Assembly: GCA_023053545.1 (NCBI GenBank)
Contig: JAKZAN010000002.1
Coordinates: 3,394,375-3,458,374 of the forward strand
Direction of reading: 5' to 3'
Origin: Lepidurus packardi
Taxonomy: Eukaryota; Arthropoda; Branchiopoda; Notostraca; Triopsidae
Length of the DNA stretch: 64,000 bases
In this document: in pieces, positions 11,291 through 20,596 of the stretch
How positions within the stretch are numbered: position 1 is the first letter of the stretch
How the letters are laid out: each line of letters begins with the position of its first letter
Program-made: the position numbers and the translations under genes
The notes under the pieces: model-generated
Database searches by the model: none
The model's input: the letters and a program-made list of their open reading frames with translations, nothing else
What the model was told of the DNA's origin: nothing

Positions 11291-12270
11291 GTACTGACTT
11301 TTTGCCTAAAAGCCTAAACCCGGAGCGACTAGGCGGCAAAACCTCGAAAAGCCGAAACCCGGAGCGACTATAGGCAACCACCTAGCAGTCTACAAAGTTG
11401 TATTTAGTTTTTGCGATCTTTAGAGTTTCCTTTATTAATTCTTTTAGTTTTCGCTAAATTTCACTTTAATTTTCAGTTTACTTTCTTTATTAGTTAGATG
11501 TCTGTAACAAGCCAATAACTTCATATTTCAGAATGAAACGCACAGAAGAGAATGGAATTCATATAAACAAATCAAAGTTGTAAGAAAGTGTTCCTACAGT
11601 TGTTAAGGTTCCAATCCAATTGACAAAAGGAAAAGGTACGACTCGTGGTTATCTGGACGAAGAGAAAAGTCAGAAAGGTACTTTGATGGAGTAAAAAGAA
11701 AAAGGACTTCGAATTAGGGCGAGGAGAAAAGTTCGTTCATAATAATAAGGGACTTAGCATTCGGGAACTGAAAAAGAAAAAAAGTTAATCTGCCCCACTG
11801 ATGGCGTTGTGTCATGGATAAGTTGAAAAGAGTGCTGACATGTCAGTTATTAAGCTTTTTTGTATGTACAGTAGTTGCTTCTGGTTACCTTTTTTGTTAT
11901 GCACACTTCCGTGGCCGCTGTAATAATGCTGTGACCGCATAATGCCTATTAAAATATGCCTGAAAAAATAAAAATTACTTTGTAAAATAAAAAAATATTT
12001 TTCTTGTTTAATTGTATATTTCTGCAATGTTCTAAAAAAATTCAAATTTCAAAACACAACACAATGAAATGGAATTCACAACAATTCGAAGTGCTTGCGG
12101 GTCCCACTCAGCGATGACACGGTTACCGAGTGTACTGATATTAATATTCCAATACATCTCAGTCGTGTCACGGTGTGTGGTACCCCTTTTTACCTTCACA
12201 CCCATAAACTCAAATCACAACCATACATCGAATTCACAATCATAAATACAATTCAGCTTGAAAACTTAAA

Positions 12271-12440
12271 TCACAACTTTGCTGAATATAATTGCTGATG
12301 TATAACTCGCAGATTATTTGGAAACACGAATCACAACTTTGCTGCATATAGCTGCGTTCTGCGAGTAAGACTATCAGACTTCGTGGAAACTAAAAATCAC
12401 AACTTTGCTGCACATAGCTGCACCCTGCGAGTAAAACTCC
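12271..12440 (+). repeat. Tandem repeat, three units of 60-66 bp
   Basis: The motif AATCACAACTTTGCTG starts near 12269, 12329 and 12395. Copies two and three also share a CATAGCTGC block and a GCGAGTAA.ACT block. The units lie in the 3' flank of the OTU protein, which is transcribed toward them. There are too few units and no unique spacers of constant length, so this is not a CRISPR array. Confidence 0.75.
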
Positions 12441-12526
12441 CAAACTACCTTTGACTACCTTGACACTTATTGACATGAATACGGCAATAAAATGCGAAGT
12501 CAATCAAAAAATTGCTATTGCTAATT

Positions 12527-12557
12527 AGTATTGCTTTGCGAAATGCAAAGCAATACT
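12527..12557. repeat. Perfect 13-bp hairpin
   Basis: AGTATTGCTTTGC and its exact complement GCAAAGCAATACT are separated by five bases. It sits about 90 bp beyond the stop codon of the OTU protein and could be a structure at the edge of a transposon or in its 3' UTR. Confidence 0.7.
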
Positions 12558-12649
12558 ACATTATCCCTTTCATTAACACAGACAAGGCATATGTACTGAA
12601 TATCATGTAAGTCGTCCATTGGTATACTATTTAGGCATAAATCTGGCTG

Positions 12650-15600
12650 CTACTTGTGAGCGCAAGTTATATGAAACCAAGACTTACACACGCTGCAACA
12701 AACCCAAGTAATATCATCATCAAGGTCGTCATCAGGATCGTTTCGTTTGCTGCAACCAGCGCAGAGTTGCGGTACGATGTCATCTAAAACGTCGGATGGC
12801 TGATCGCTAAATCCATGTCTTGGAAAGACATTCGATGGTTTGTTATTGTACGGCTTGCGCGTCCGATGAAATTCTCTTTGAGGTATAAATTTGGCATTAG
12901 AACGGACGTCAGTTAATTTTTCGAACGTCTCTTTTACTATCTTTTCCTCTGGTGGTCTACTGTTAACAAGTCTTGCTGTAGCCACAAGAATCTCCAAATC
13001 ACGGATGGCTCCAGGATCAGTTGTTAACGTATTAAGAATCTCGCGCAAGTCTCTACGAATGTTTGCCAAGGAAACGGCTGGCGGTTTAGTTGTTCTAGCT
13101 AACTTTTCTAGCTGGGCATTTTCATGTTTCCGGAAAACGCTCGGGTTTTTCTGAGCGAGGTTATGTAAATCTTTCATGGTAACGGCCTGGTCCCTAGAAA
13201 GTACATCACTGATGATGGGTTCTGCCATACAACTCTCAATAATTTTGCGTTTAGGGATTCCGATCAAAAGCTTATGTTGTAATTCTTCTTCTGTTCCTTC
13301 ATGAAGGCGACAACGACCTGGTAAACGATCATGGCCAACATGAGTTAGGCAACATGTAACCTTAATTCTTTTTGTAAGGTGCGATACTAGCGCAATTATA
13401 AAGCTGGTACAACGGACACCCGTACAACAAGACTTTAGTCGCTTCAAGGCACGTTTGCCTGTACCCCGATTTTTATACGAGAAAGAGCGATTGCACACGT
13501 AGGTTGTTATACTGTAACTAGTGCACTTCCGAGCTCCCCTTCGATTACGGAAACTAACACAAGCATTTCTTTCGATCTCTGTTTTCCACGACATGAAACT
13601 GTTCTCGTTAGAAAAACTGAATTTCTCTAGCTGGCAGGACAAACCATGTTTATTGTTAACATGCTTAACATAAGACGTCAGATGTGACAGTTTCTCTTCA
13701 CAGCCAGGGTGATAGCAAATTATTCTTGGTTTCTGTTCGAGCTTTCTCTTTTTTCTAGCAACGTTACAGAATTCGTCGTCAGAATCGATGACTAAAGTAC
13801 TGCAATTAATGGTATCAGCAGACACGCTACCACTAACACTGCTCTGAAACGCAGAATTTATTACTGGGTCGTAATAAGTCGGCTCTGACTGATCTACTAA
13901 CTCGACTAAGCTAGGCAATTGCTGCTTGTCCACTGAAATCATGTTTAAGGAAAGCTCCTTGTCTACCGGGCCAATTAAGGGGATCTCCTCAGAAGTGCGT
14001 GTTTCTTCTAATACAAGAGAAAGAACTAAGTCTATATGACGGGTGAGCATGTCTGCTCTAGAAAACTGCAAACTACACTGTGGGCACTCAAAACTAGACT
14101 TGCTACATCTTTTCTTTTCTATATGCAACTTCAAATTGCTCTTCCTTGTGAAAACGGTTTTACAGTCTTCGCACGTAAAGCCCTTAGATCCTTGCTCGGC
14201 AAGCAAAATTTGACTAGAGCCTAATTCAAGAGAATGAACTAATTCTACATGACGGGTGAGCATGTCTGTTCTAGAAAACTGCAAACTACACTGCGGGCAC
14301 TCAAAACTATACTTGCTACATCTTTTCTTTTCTATGTGCACCTTTAAAGTGCTCTTCCTTGTGAAAACGGTTTTACAGTCTTCGCAAATAAAGCCCTTAG
14401 ATCCTTGCTCGGCAAGCAGAATCTGACTAGAGCTTTGTTTTCCTAGCTGAAACTTGCAGCGCTTGTTTTTAATGTGATTCTCCAAATTTTGATTTGTTTT
14501 GAACGTAGTTTCACATCCCTTGCACGAAAATTTTGAAGGCCCTTGCTTGGTATGAGATACTACTCTGCCTGACTTCACACCAGGTGTTTTACCATTCGAT
14601 GAAATGGCTTTAGTGACATTTTCTTCGTGCTCTCCATTATTTGCGGCAAAAGCTTTTGGGACAGACAATTCAAAATCTGAGCTTGAATTTTCATGCGAGA
14701 ACGACTCGCGAAGCCCTGAACCAACAGCGCTACTACTATTTTGCATAGAGCTGCAAAAAGAAACTGCAACAGGTGTTAACACATTTGCAGTTTCAATTGG
14801 ATGACTGGGAATAACTGACGCAGTTTCTACCACATCAAGAACCGGAAGAGTGCAGTTCTCTGACAAAAAGAGGGGTGACTGACTAGCACGCTCAATCACA
14901 GGCACAAAATGATTGGGATTCCAGGATGTTGGAGGGACTAAACGTCCATTTTCCTTCTTCGTGAAGTTTGCCAAAAGCCCGCCAGTCCACAAAATTCGAA
15001 TAGTTTCAGAGGAAACGGCACCGCTTGGTGAAAACGTCTCGTTTAAAAAATTCGCTTGATGAGATGCTCTGATTCCATCCGCTTTCGGATAAACTGACTC
15101 CACGGCTATCTTACAAACATTAGCCAAAGCTGGGAATGCAATAATGCTCGAATATTCCCGATCCCTGGCATGTTCCATGGAATAGTACTTAAAACAGTCT
15201 TCCGCCGGTGGAATACCTGTAGGGCACACTGAGTCAACGCCCGTGAATTTAACAAGGTCGAAAGTGAATCCTGAGTACTCGACTAGGGTTTCAATTTGTT
15301 TCATCGAGAGGTATCCTGCCGACTCCCTGGAGTACAACTCATAATTGGTTGCTAATTCGACCACAACTCGGCAGCGCAACTCAACGGCATGCCTTTGGTT
15401 GCCGAACAAAGACAAAGAAGCGGAATTGTAGAAACAATTCCCATCTCCATTGCTGCACAAAGCTAAACATTCGCTCAAACGCTCGGGCAAAGTACTGGAA
15501 GCAGTTGTGTCAATTTGGTCAATATTAAAACTCTGAGATTGCCATATTGCCATACGCTTCGGGAGAGGGTAAGCATCGAACTCTGTTTTCTTTGAAAAAC

Positions 15601-15745
15601 ACGCCTGCCTAAACTTCTCAAAATGTTCGTTACTAATCAGTATGGGCGCTCTTGAAGAACTATCGTAGGCCGACGCAGGCAAATTTGCTCTACGTTCAAG
15701 ATCGCGTAGACAATTTTTAAAAAACTGCGCCCTTGATTTACTCAT
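12650..15745 (-). CDS. OTU protease/C2H2/PHD-like protein, probably transposon-derived
   Basis: One uninterrupted 1031-aa frame from ATG at 15743-15745 to TAG at 12650-12652; upstream codons in frame lack another ATG. The N-terminal OTU-like cysteine protease domain has the signature NGDGNCFYNSASLSL and a later NPNHFVPV that can supply the histidine. The centre holds C2H2-type fingers (FSCKGCETTFKTNQNLENH and others), with a module of about 68 residues present twice in near-identical form. The next region is a cysteine/histidine-rich block (RSFSY, CCLTHVGHD) like those linked to MULE or FLYWCH DNA-binding proteins. The extreme C-terminus is PHD-like (CAGCSKR, CCSVCKSWFHITC) and stops before the final cysteine pair. 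This mix occurs in proteins of mobile elements. No DDE catalytic domain was recognised. The intronless frame and the shared upstream repeat support a mobile origin. Function unproven. Confidence 0.7.
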   Translation of the reverse strand: MSKSRAQFFKNCLRDLERRANLPASAYDSSSRAPILISNEHFEKFRQACFSKKTEFDAYPLPKRMAIWQSQSFNIDQIDTTASSTLPERLSECLALCSNGDGNCFYNSASLSLFGNQRHAVELRCRVVVELATNYELYSRESAGYLSMKQIETLVEYSGFTFDLVKFTGVDSVCPTGIPPAEDCFKYYSMEHARDREYSSIIAFPALANVCKIAVESVYPKADGIRASHQANFLNETFSPSGAVSSETIRILWTGGLLANFTKKENGRLVPPTSWNPNHFVPVIERASQSPLFLSENCTLPVLDVVETASVIPSHPIETANVLTPVAVSFCSSMQNSSSAVGSGLRESFSHENSSSDFELSVPKAFAANNGEHEENVTKAISSNGKTPGVKSGRVVSHTKQGPSKFSCKGCETTFKTNQNLENHIKNKRCKFQLGKQSSSQILLAEQGSKGFICEDCKTVFTRKSTLKVHIEKKRCSKYSFECPQCSLQFSRTDMLTRHVELVHSLELGSSQILLAEQGSKGFTCEDCKTVFTRKSNLKLHIEKKRCSKSSFECPQCSLQFSRADMLTRHIDLVLSLVLEETRTSEEIPLIGPVDKELSLNMISVDKQQLPSLVELVDQSEPTYYDPVINSAFQSSVSGSVSADTINCSTLVIDSDDEFCNVARKKRKLEQKPRIICYHPGCEEKLSHLTSYVKHVNNKHGLSCQLEKFSFSNENSFMSWKTEIERNACVSFRNRRGARKCTSYSITTYVCNRSFSYKNRGTGKRALKRLKSCCTGVRCTSFIIALVSHLTKRIKVTCCLTHVGHDRLPGRCRLHEGTEEELQHKLLIGIPKRKIIESCMAEPIISDVLSRDQAVTMKDLHNLAQKNPSVFRKHENAQLEKLARTTKPPAVSLANIRRDLREILNTLTTDPGAIRDLEILVATARLVNSRPPEEKIVKETFEKLTDVRSNAKFIPQREFHRTRKPYNNKPSNVFPRHGFSDQPSDVLDDIVPQLCAGCSKRNDPDDDLDDDITWVCCSVCKSWFHITCAHK
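14036..14425 (-). repeat. In-frame tandem duplication within the OTU protein gene
   Basis: Two copies of about 205 bp encode SSQILLAEQGSKGF.CEDCKT followed by VFTRKS.LK.HIEKKRCSK and FECPQCSLQFSR.DMLTRH. They differ at few positions, so the duplication is young compared with the rest of the gene. It adds a pair of zinc fingers. Confidence 0.85.
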
Positions 15746-16069
15746 ATTAGTAAAGAGAGAAAGGGTCAATCTGTTAGAAGAAAAAAGTCAAATAATCTAA
15801 TCCAGGGTTAAGAGGAAAAAAAATAAACCGGGTTAAAGACGAACAGAACTAAATAATCAATCCAAGAAAAAAGTCAAAGGGAAACACAGAATGCAATAAA
15901 AAATAACCTTACTGAAAAATCTAATCCAAGGTTAAGAGGAACTACATTAAATAATTAATCCGGGTTAGAAGAACTACACTATAAGGCACTACGCTACAAT
16001 TGCTAGCTAACATGCGAAACACAGTGAAGGACTGAAGGAAGAATGGTTCAATGCAACGGCCTTATATAG

Positions 16070-16205
16070 TGTGCTGCGGCATGGAACCCTCGCAGCGGAT
16101 CGCTAGCCCCTCCCCTAACATGGCTGAACCCGCTTTTATGCGAGTTGCAGCGGCTTGCAGCGGTCTAGAAGAAGGGTTGTGATAGCCAATCCACTGGCAC
16201 AGTGG
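16070..16205 (+). repeat. Repeat copy shared with 5.6 kb
   Basis: Contains GAACCCGCTTTTATGCGAGT, GCAGCGGCTTGCAGCGGTCT and CCACTGGCACAG, matching the reverse complement of 5590-5760 in the same order. Confidence 0.6.
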
Positions 16206-16514
16206 GTGTAGACACAGGACTTAGAGGTTTACTGGGAAGCTCACAGACACAACGGTCAGAAACACGGGCTGAGGGGACTGTAGGTGTAGATGACGGATAG
16301 GGTACCGGGGGAAGGGCGGCTTCGCTGTCTTGACTTCGTAAGTGCTGGCTCTACAGTCGGACTGGCGGCTATCTATAGTGCCAGCTGATGACTGGCTATA
16401 CTGACTGACCTTACTCAGACTTTACTATGAGTGACTGACTCGGTGGAGTGCGGTACTTATAGGCCGGCTGAGGCCTATATGGCAGGTCTCCTCGATATTG
16501 TTATTGTTGTGAGC

Positions 16515-16606
16515 TGTGACCACAGTATAAAGGTTTCACAGTATGGTAACTGGGGGTATCTTCCAATGTAAAGGGATTAACACGATTTTCTCGGTCTCAA
16601 GAGGAT
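16515..16606 (-). repeat. Inverted repeat arm, left of element A
   Basis: On the minus strand it reads GACCGAGAA, ACATTGGAAGATA, GTTACCATACTGTGAAACCT and TATACTGTGG. The same series occurs on the plus strand at 34631-34715. Element A later inserted between the arms. Confidence 0.65.
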
Positions 16607-16840
16607 GTGGGGGTAACAAGGAACATAGGAGGGATGGATTCACAGACTTGCCCATCCTATCCCAGAAGTAGGCATTCCAAATCTACTACAAGAAGGGTTC
16701 GAAAAGAGAACAAAACATTCACAAAACGGGGGACTGGTGACCTTTCTGTCGAGGGAGTTTGGGACTGACGTAAGATTCGACTAGCATTGCGCGATTTTGA
16801 AAGTTTTTCTCCCGGAAATGATTATGCTGGATCTTGGTAT

Positions 16841-17196
16841 TGTGGCGTTCCGTACCCGTGGTGGACCTTGCTGCTCCCCAGGCTCCTTGGCTGCTTTCTT
16901 CGAAGCGTCGTCCTTGGGGACTCGAGGGGGTATAGCAAGGTGATTGCGGAGAGGGCGACAAACCGAGGCTACCGAAGGGGATAAAACACGTTGGCCTTGC
17001 TTAATTTGCACGTTTTGGGAGTGGGTGGCGGATTCTTGGCGAAGGGCAAGGGTCAATGAAGGACCAACGTTTGAAGAAGGATGTTCGCTGGAAAAAGACC
17101 GCCAAGTGATATAAAAAGGGGAAGGAATGTACAAGAGGAGAGTTCGGTTTGGGAACGGGAAGGCAATACAGCACTTGAAAAAGGCGAACCGTGACA
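16841..17196 (+). repeat. 5' LTR of element A
   Basis: Starts TGTGGCGTTCCG and ends AACCGTGACA, with a TATAAAA box at about 17110-17116. It is virtually identical to 33847-34202. Confidence 0.95.
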
Positions 17197-17197
17197 T

Positions 17198-17218
17198 TTT
17201 GGTGTCAGAAGTGGGATG
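17198..17218 (+). promoter_or_regulatory. tRNA primer-binding site of element A
   Basis: TTGGTGTCAGAAGTGGGAT follows the 5' LTR. It is complementary to a tRNA 3' end of the form CCCACTTCTGACACCA, which resembles tRNA-Leu as used by SURL-like Gypsy elements. The tRNA identity is from general knowledge, not checked against this genome. Confidence 0.8.
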
Positions 17219-17320
17219 AACTCAGAAAACACCCCGTTTAGTGATATTAGTTACGATTTAAATTGAGTGAAGTTATGCGAGGTGAATAATCGAGTCAAGT
17301 GACGTAAAGCAAGAACCGGT

Positions 17321-18397
17321 ATGCACACTCGGTCCCAAGGTGTGGAGAAAACTGTCAGTACAGAGGAACACCAAACCGAGCTTCTTTCACCGACTAGCTC
17401 AATGGCGATGGAAAGAATCCTCGAGAGTCAGCTAGAGGTTCTGAAAACTCTGCAACAACAAATACTTGTGCGTCAGGAGCCTGGTCCGAAAATTAGTTCC
17501 AGCAGTCTTGCGGTCATCCCCACTTTTTCCGGCGAGAGGCACGAAAATGTGGAGCAGTGGTTGGAGACTGTACACCGCGTGGGAGAAGTGGAGAAGTGGA
17601 CGGAAGATTGTCACTTGCGAGCGGCCTTAGGAAAGATCGCTGGAGCGGTATGGTATTGGCAAGAGACGCAGGGATATTGCCATAAAACGTGGGACGCTTG
17701 GAAGAAAGGTATTGTGAAGGCATTTGGGAGGGCGCTCACCTTGGAAGAGTGGAGTCATCTTGTAGAGAAGAGGCGTCAGCTTCCACAAGAACCAACGAAC
17801 AATTACGTGTATGCAAAATTAAAACTATGTAAAAGATGCCCGGTTCCGTTAACCGAGGACGAACAGATTAATCGGATCATCAAGGGTCTCTGTAGGCCCG
17901 ATGTAGCAGCGTCCATTATTTCACACAACCCTACAACAATGGAAAGTTTTTTGGGGCTGGTAGACCGCATTGAAAAAATCCTCCCCAACCCTTGTGAGAC
18001 AGGCATCATGGCTCCGGCTCTGTCGGTGACGAATCCTCCGGGTCAGCCTCTGAGCATGCCTACAGCTCTCTACCCAAATCATGCTGCTTCCAGAAATGAG
18101 ACCGCCACACACGATGCAATTGGGGCTACGCTAGACAAAATTCTAGATCGAATAAAGAAACTGGAAGACCGGGACAGAACCTCCAACAATGCGACCCGTC
18201 GTGACCCAAGGGGAGTAACCTGTTACGAGTGCAACCGGATCGGGCATGTCGCCAGAGATTGTCCAAGCCGCCGTGGTGGTCCGGGGAGTTTCAACGGTTC
18301 CTGCTTTCGCTGCGGAGAACGGGGACATCTAGCACGCAGCTGCACCCAACAGTCGGGAAACGAGTTTACCGGCCCGAGGGGGCAAGGCCGGCAATAA
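17321..18397 (+). CDS. gag: Gag of element A
   Basis: Structural protein of the retrotransposon particle, 358 aa from ATG at 17321 to TAA. It has a retrotransposon-gag domain (residues about 60-220, with VEQWLETVHRVGEVEKW and LCKRCPVPLTEDEQINRI) and two CCHC zinc knuckles near the C-terminus: CYECNRIGHVARDC and CFRCGERGHLARSC. It closely resembles the gag of element B. The pol frame overlaps its 3' end in the -1 frame, and a G GGA AAC heptamer in the gag frame (18355-18361) can explain pol expression. No internal stops. Confidence 0.92.
   Translation: MHTRSQGVEKTVSTEEHQTELLSPTSSMAMERILESQLEVLKTLQQQILVRQEPGPKISSSSLAVIPTFSGERHENVEQWLETVHRVGEVEKWTEDCHLRAALGKIAGAVWYWQETQGYCHKTWDAWKKGIVKAFGRALTLEEWSHLVEKRRQLPQEPTNNYVYAKLKLCKRCPVPLTEDEQINRIIKGLCRPDVAASIISHNPTTMESFLGLVDRIEKILPNPCETGIMAPALSVTNPPGQPLSMPTALYPNHAASRNETATHDAIGATLDKILDRIKKLEDRDRTSNNATRRDPRGVTCYECNRIGHVARDCPSRRGGPGSFNGSCFRCGERGHLARSCTQQSGNEFTGPRGQGRQ
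18355..18361 (+). promoter_or_regulatory. Likely -1 ribosomal frameshift heptamer (GGGAAAC)
   Basis: In the gag frame the codons are TCG GGA AAC, giving the slippery form X XXY YYZ. After a -1 slip reading continues GGG AAA CGA, which is exactly the pol frame. It lies 12 codons before the gag stop. A downstream RNA structure was not computed. Confidence 0.65.
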
Positions 18398-20112
18398 TTC
18401 AGCAAGTCCCCGCGATGACTGTGAAGTCCAACACAGGTCACTCGATACTCCCCATCATTCCAATTGAAATAAAAGGAGTCGGAAAGTTTTTCGCCCTCGT
18501 GGACACGGGAGCTTCAAGTTCGGTAATCAGACATGGCGAGTTAGGTGGCCTACAGTCGGAGATTCTGCCGTATATCGGGCCCGCAATCGTAGGAGCAAAC
18601 AATGCTGGCCTTGACATTTTTGGACGGATGGTGTTGGATTTCAGTTGGGAAGCAGATAATAGTAGGTGGCAACAAGACTTCTTAGTGATAGCTAACGCCC
18701 CTTTTTCGGTGATACTGGGCATGGACTGGATCCTTTATGCGAAGCCCTTGTTGACTGTACGAGGTCGGAGTTTACACATCGTACCCTCCAGTACCCTGAC
18801 ATCCCCATCTCCCGAAGAAAAGGTTGAAGCTGATCCTCAAGACACGGAAGAATTTTTGTGCAACATTACGGGAGACGGGAACAAATCTACAGGGGACCTG
18901 GGTGTCCTTGTGTGCGCTGCACCCACTACCATCCCGCCCAGGGCGTTAAAATTCGTAAGGGCAAGTATTCCTCACGGAGATGTCCCGTCAATTTGCCTTC
19001 CCCCAACATGTAACGCGCAACCACAGAAGGAGTGGGTTACACCAGGATGTATTTTAACTGTGAGTAATCGGGAAGTAGAGGTACCTGTATTGAACCTGGG
19101 TGATTATCCGTTACGGTTTAGACAAAATAAACATTTAATGAGCGGCAGCTCATTTGCACGGGTCCTGCCTCTTACTGCATGTCCTGAGAAAGATAACGAG
19201 AATCGGGAGACAGATAGGAAGAACGTAGACGCCTGGCGACAATATATTAACTTAGACGGGTCCCTTAGCAAGGAAGAGAAATCTGGCATTGTAGCGCTCG
19301 TACGACAGCACGTAGGAGCGTTCCATTTCCTTGGCTGTCGACTGGGTTCCACGAGCGTCGTTACCCATATCATCAACACAGACGAACACCCACCGGTGCA
19401 TGCTCGTCCACGTCGCGTGTCCCCTCAAGAGCGGGAGCAAATTGCGGAACAGGTGGAGCAGATGCTACAAGAGGGCGTCATCTCAGAATCAACGAGCCCT
19501 TGGTCGTCTCCCGTCGTACTGGTCCAGAAGAAGGATGGCACAATCCGGTTCTGTGTCGACTATCGTCGCTTGAACACGATTACCAAGAGAGATGTCTACC
19601 CCCTTCCGAGAATCGACGACATCTTAGATCGCGTTGGAACTTCTCGTTATTTCACTTCTCTTGATCTGGCTAGTGGATATTGGCAGGTGCCAGTGGAGCC
19701 AAAGGACAGAGAGAAGACAGCTTTCATTACACCCGACGGTTTGTATGAATTTAATCGCATGCCATTCGGTCTGAACAATGCACCGGCCACGTTCCAGCGG
19801 CTGATGGATCGCGTTTTAGCTGGATTGAAATGGGACCAATGTTTAGTGTATCTAGATGATGTATTGGTGTACGCAGACACTTTCGAGGAACATTTGCAGA
19901 GGCTGGCTCATGTTCTCGAAGCGATCCAATCTAGCGGGTTAACCTTGAGACTAGAAAAGTGCGTGTTTGGTGCACCGAAAGTGCGGTACCTGGGTCATGT
20001 CATTAGCAATAAAGGATTGAGTCCTGATCCCGAAAAGGTTTCAGCCATTCGTAATTACCCGACACCAGCGTGCGTTCGCGACCTTAGAAGCTTCCTTGGC
20101 CTCGCAAGCTAC
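18361..20112 (+). pseudogene. pol: Pol of element A, 5' part (protease and reverse transcriptase), interrupted
   Basis: Continuous frame from the frameshift site to the point where element C begins. It has an aspartic protease (ALVDTGASSSVI) and a reverse transcriptase (RFCVDYRRLNTITKRDVYPL, TSLDLASGYWQV, RMPFGLNNAPATFQRLMDR, catalytic VYLDDVLVY, then the thumb region ending near RDLRSFLGLA). The frame then runs into the LTR of element C and stops at 20130. The rest of pol lies at 31649-33781. Both parts are open, so the break is due only to the insertion. Confidence 0.9.
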
Positions 20113-20452
20113 TGTGGTGTTACTATTTAAACGCTGTACTTACGTTTTAGGCTTCTGATGAGCACTAGTAACTACGACAACGCAAGAGACTTTAAAGCTC
20201 ATTCCTCAACTGTATTCTCACTGACTCAGTTCGTTACACTCGTTACATTCGCACGGACTCAGCTCGTTACACTCTGGTATCACACTGGCCACCCGAATCA
20301 CTTCCCTGCTGTCCTTTATACCTTCCGGTAACTGAACAACAGGGTCGTAAAAAGTGATGGCTCTGTTGTCACTAGAAGAAAGGTCTTCTTCGTCCGTCAC
20401 AAAAAAACCATAAACACTAAAGCGTTTCTAGGTCGCTTAAAGTGTCATTACA
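20113..20452 (-). repeat. 3' LTR of element C
   Basis: On the plus strand starts TGTGGTGTTACTATTTAAA and ends GTGTCATTACA. It carries a 4-bp TTAC insertion relative to the other LTR. Confidence 0.93.
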
Positions 20453-20470
20453 TTACTCCCCCTCTTCCGA
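20453..20470 (-). promoter_or_regulatory. Polypurine tract of element C
   Basis: On the minus strand GGAAGAGGGGGAGTAA directly precedes the 3' LTR, in the right place to prime plus-strand DNA synthesis. Confidence 0.8.
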
Positions 20471-20519
20471 AAAGTGACGCGTCCTCGCGTAAACTGGCGT
20501 CTAGTCCACGCGGTTAAGG

Positions 20520-20596
20520 AGGTTCGCCAATTATTATTATTTTTTTTAATTTTTTTTTTTTTTAATATGGTTGAAATCGGGGGGGGGGGGGGGGGG
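20520..20596. repeat. Homopolymer-rich tract (poly-T and an 18-base poly-G)
   Basis: Long T runs followed by about 18 G (plus strand) lie between the pol stop and the polypurine tract of element C. The exact length is likely to vary or be a sequencing artefact. Confidence 0.6.

Larger units (their letters stand above)
9234..12092. other. Intergenic region
   Basis: Apart from the dispersed repeat copies nothing is recognised. Short open frames on both strands lack family motifs and credible splice context. Confidence 0.5.
15746..16836. other. Upstream region of the OTU protein and flank of element A
   Basis: No gene is supported. It holds a TATATA-like stretch near 16071 (in the wrong orientation to be an obvious OTU promoter), the repeat shared with 5.6 kb (about 16070-16205), a CTGAC-rich low-complexity stretch (16380-16450), and one arm of an inverted repeat whose partner lies beyond element A at 34.6 kb. 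Confidence 0.5.

Noticed and set aside
12269-12440. Tandem repeats as a CRISPR array
   Set aside because: Only three degenerate units, continuous similarity through the units, and an animal genome.
20579-20596. Poly-G run as the polypurine tract or a G-quadruplex signal
   Set aside because: On the coding (minus) strand of element C it is poly-C, and a proper GGAAGAGGGGGAG tract is adjacent to the LTR. The run may be a sequencing artefact.
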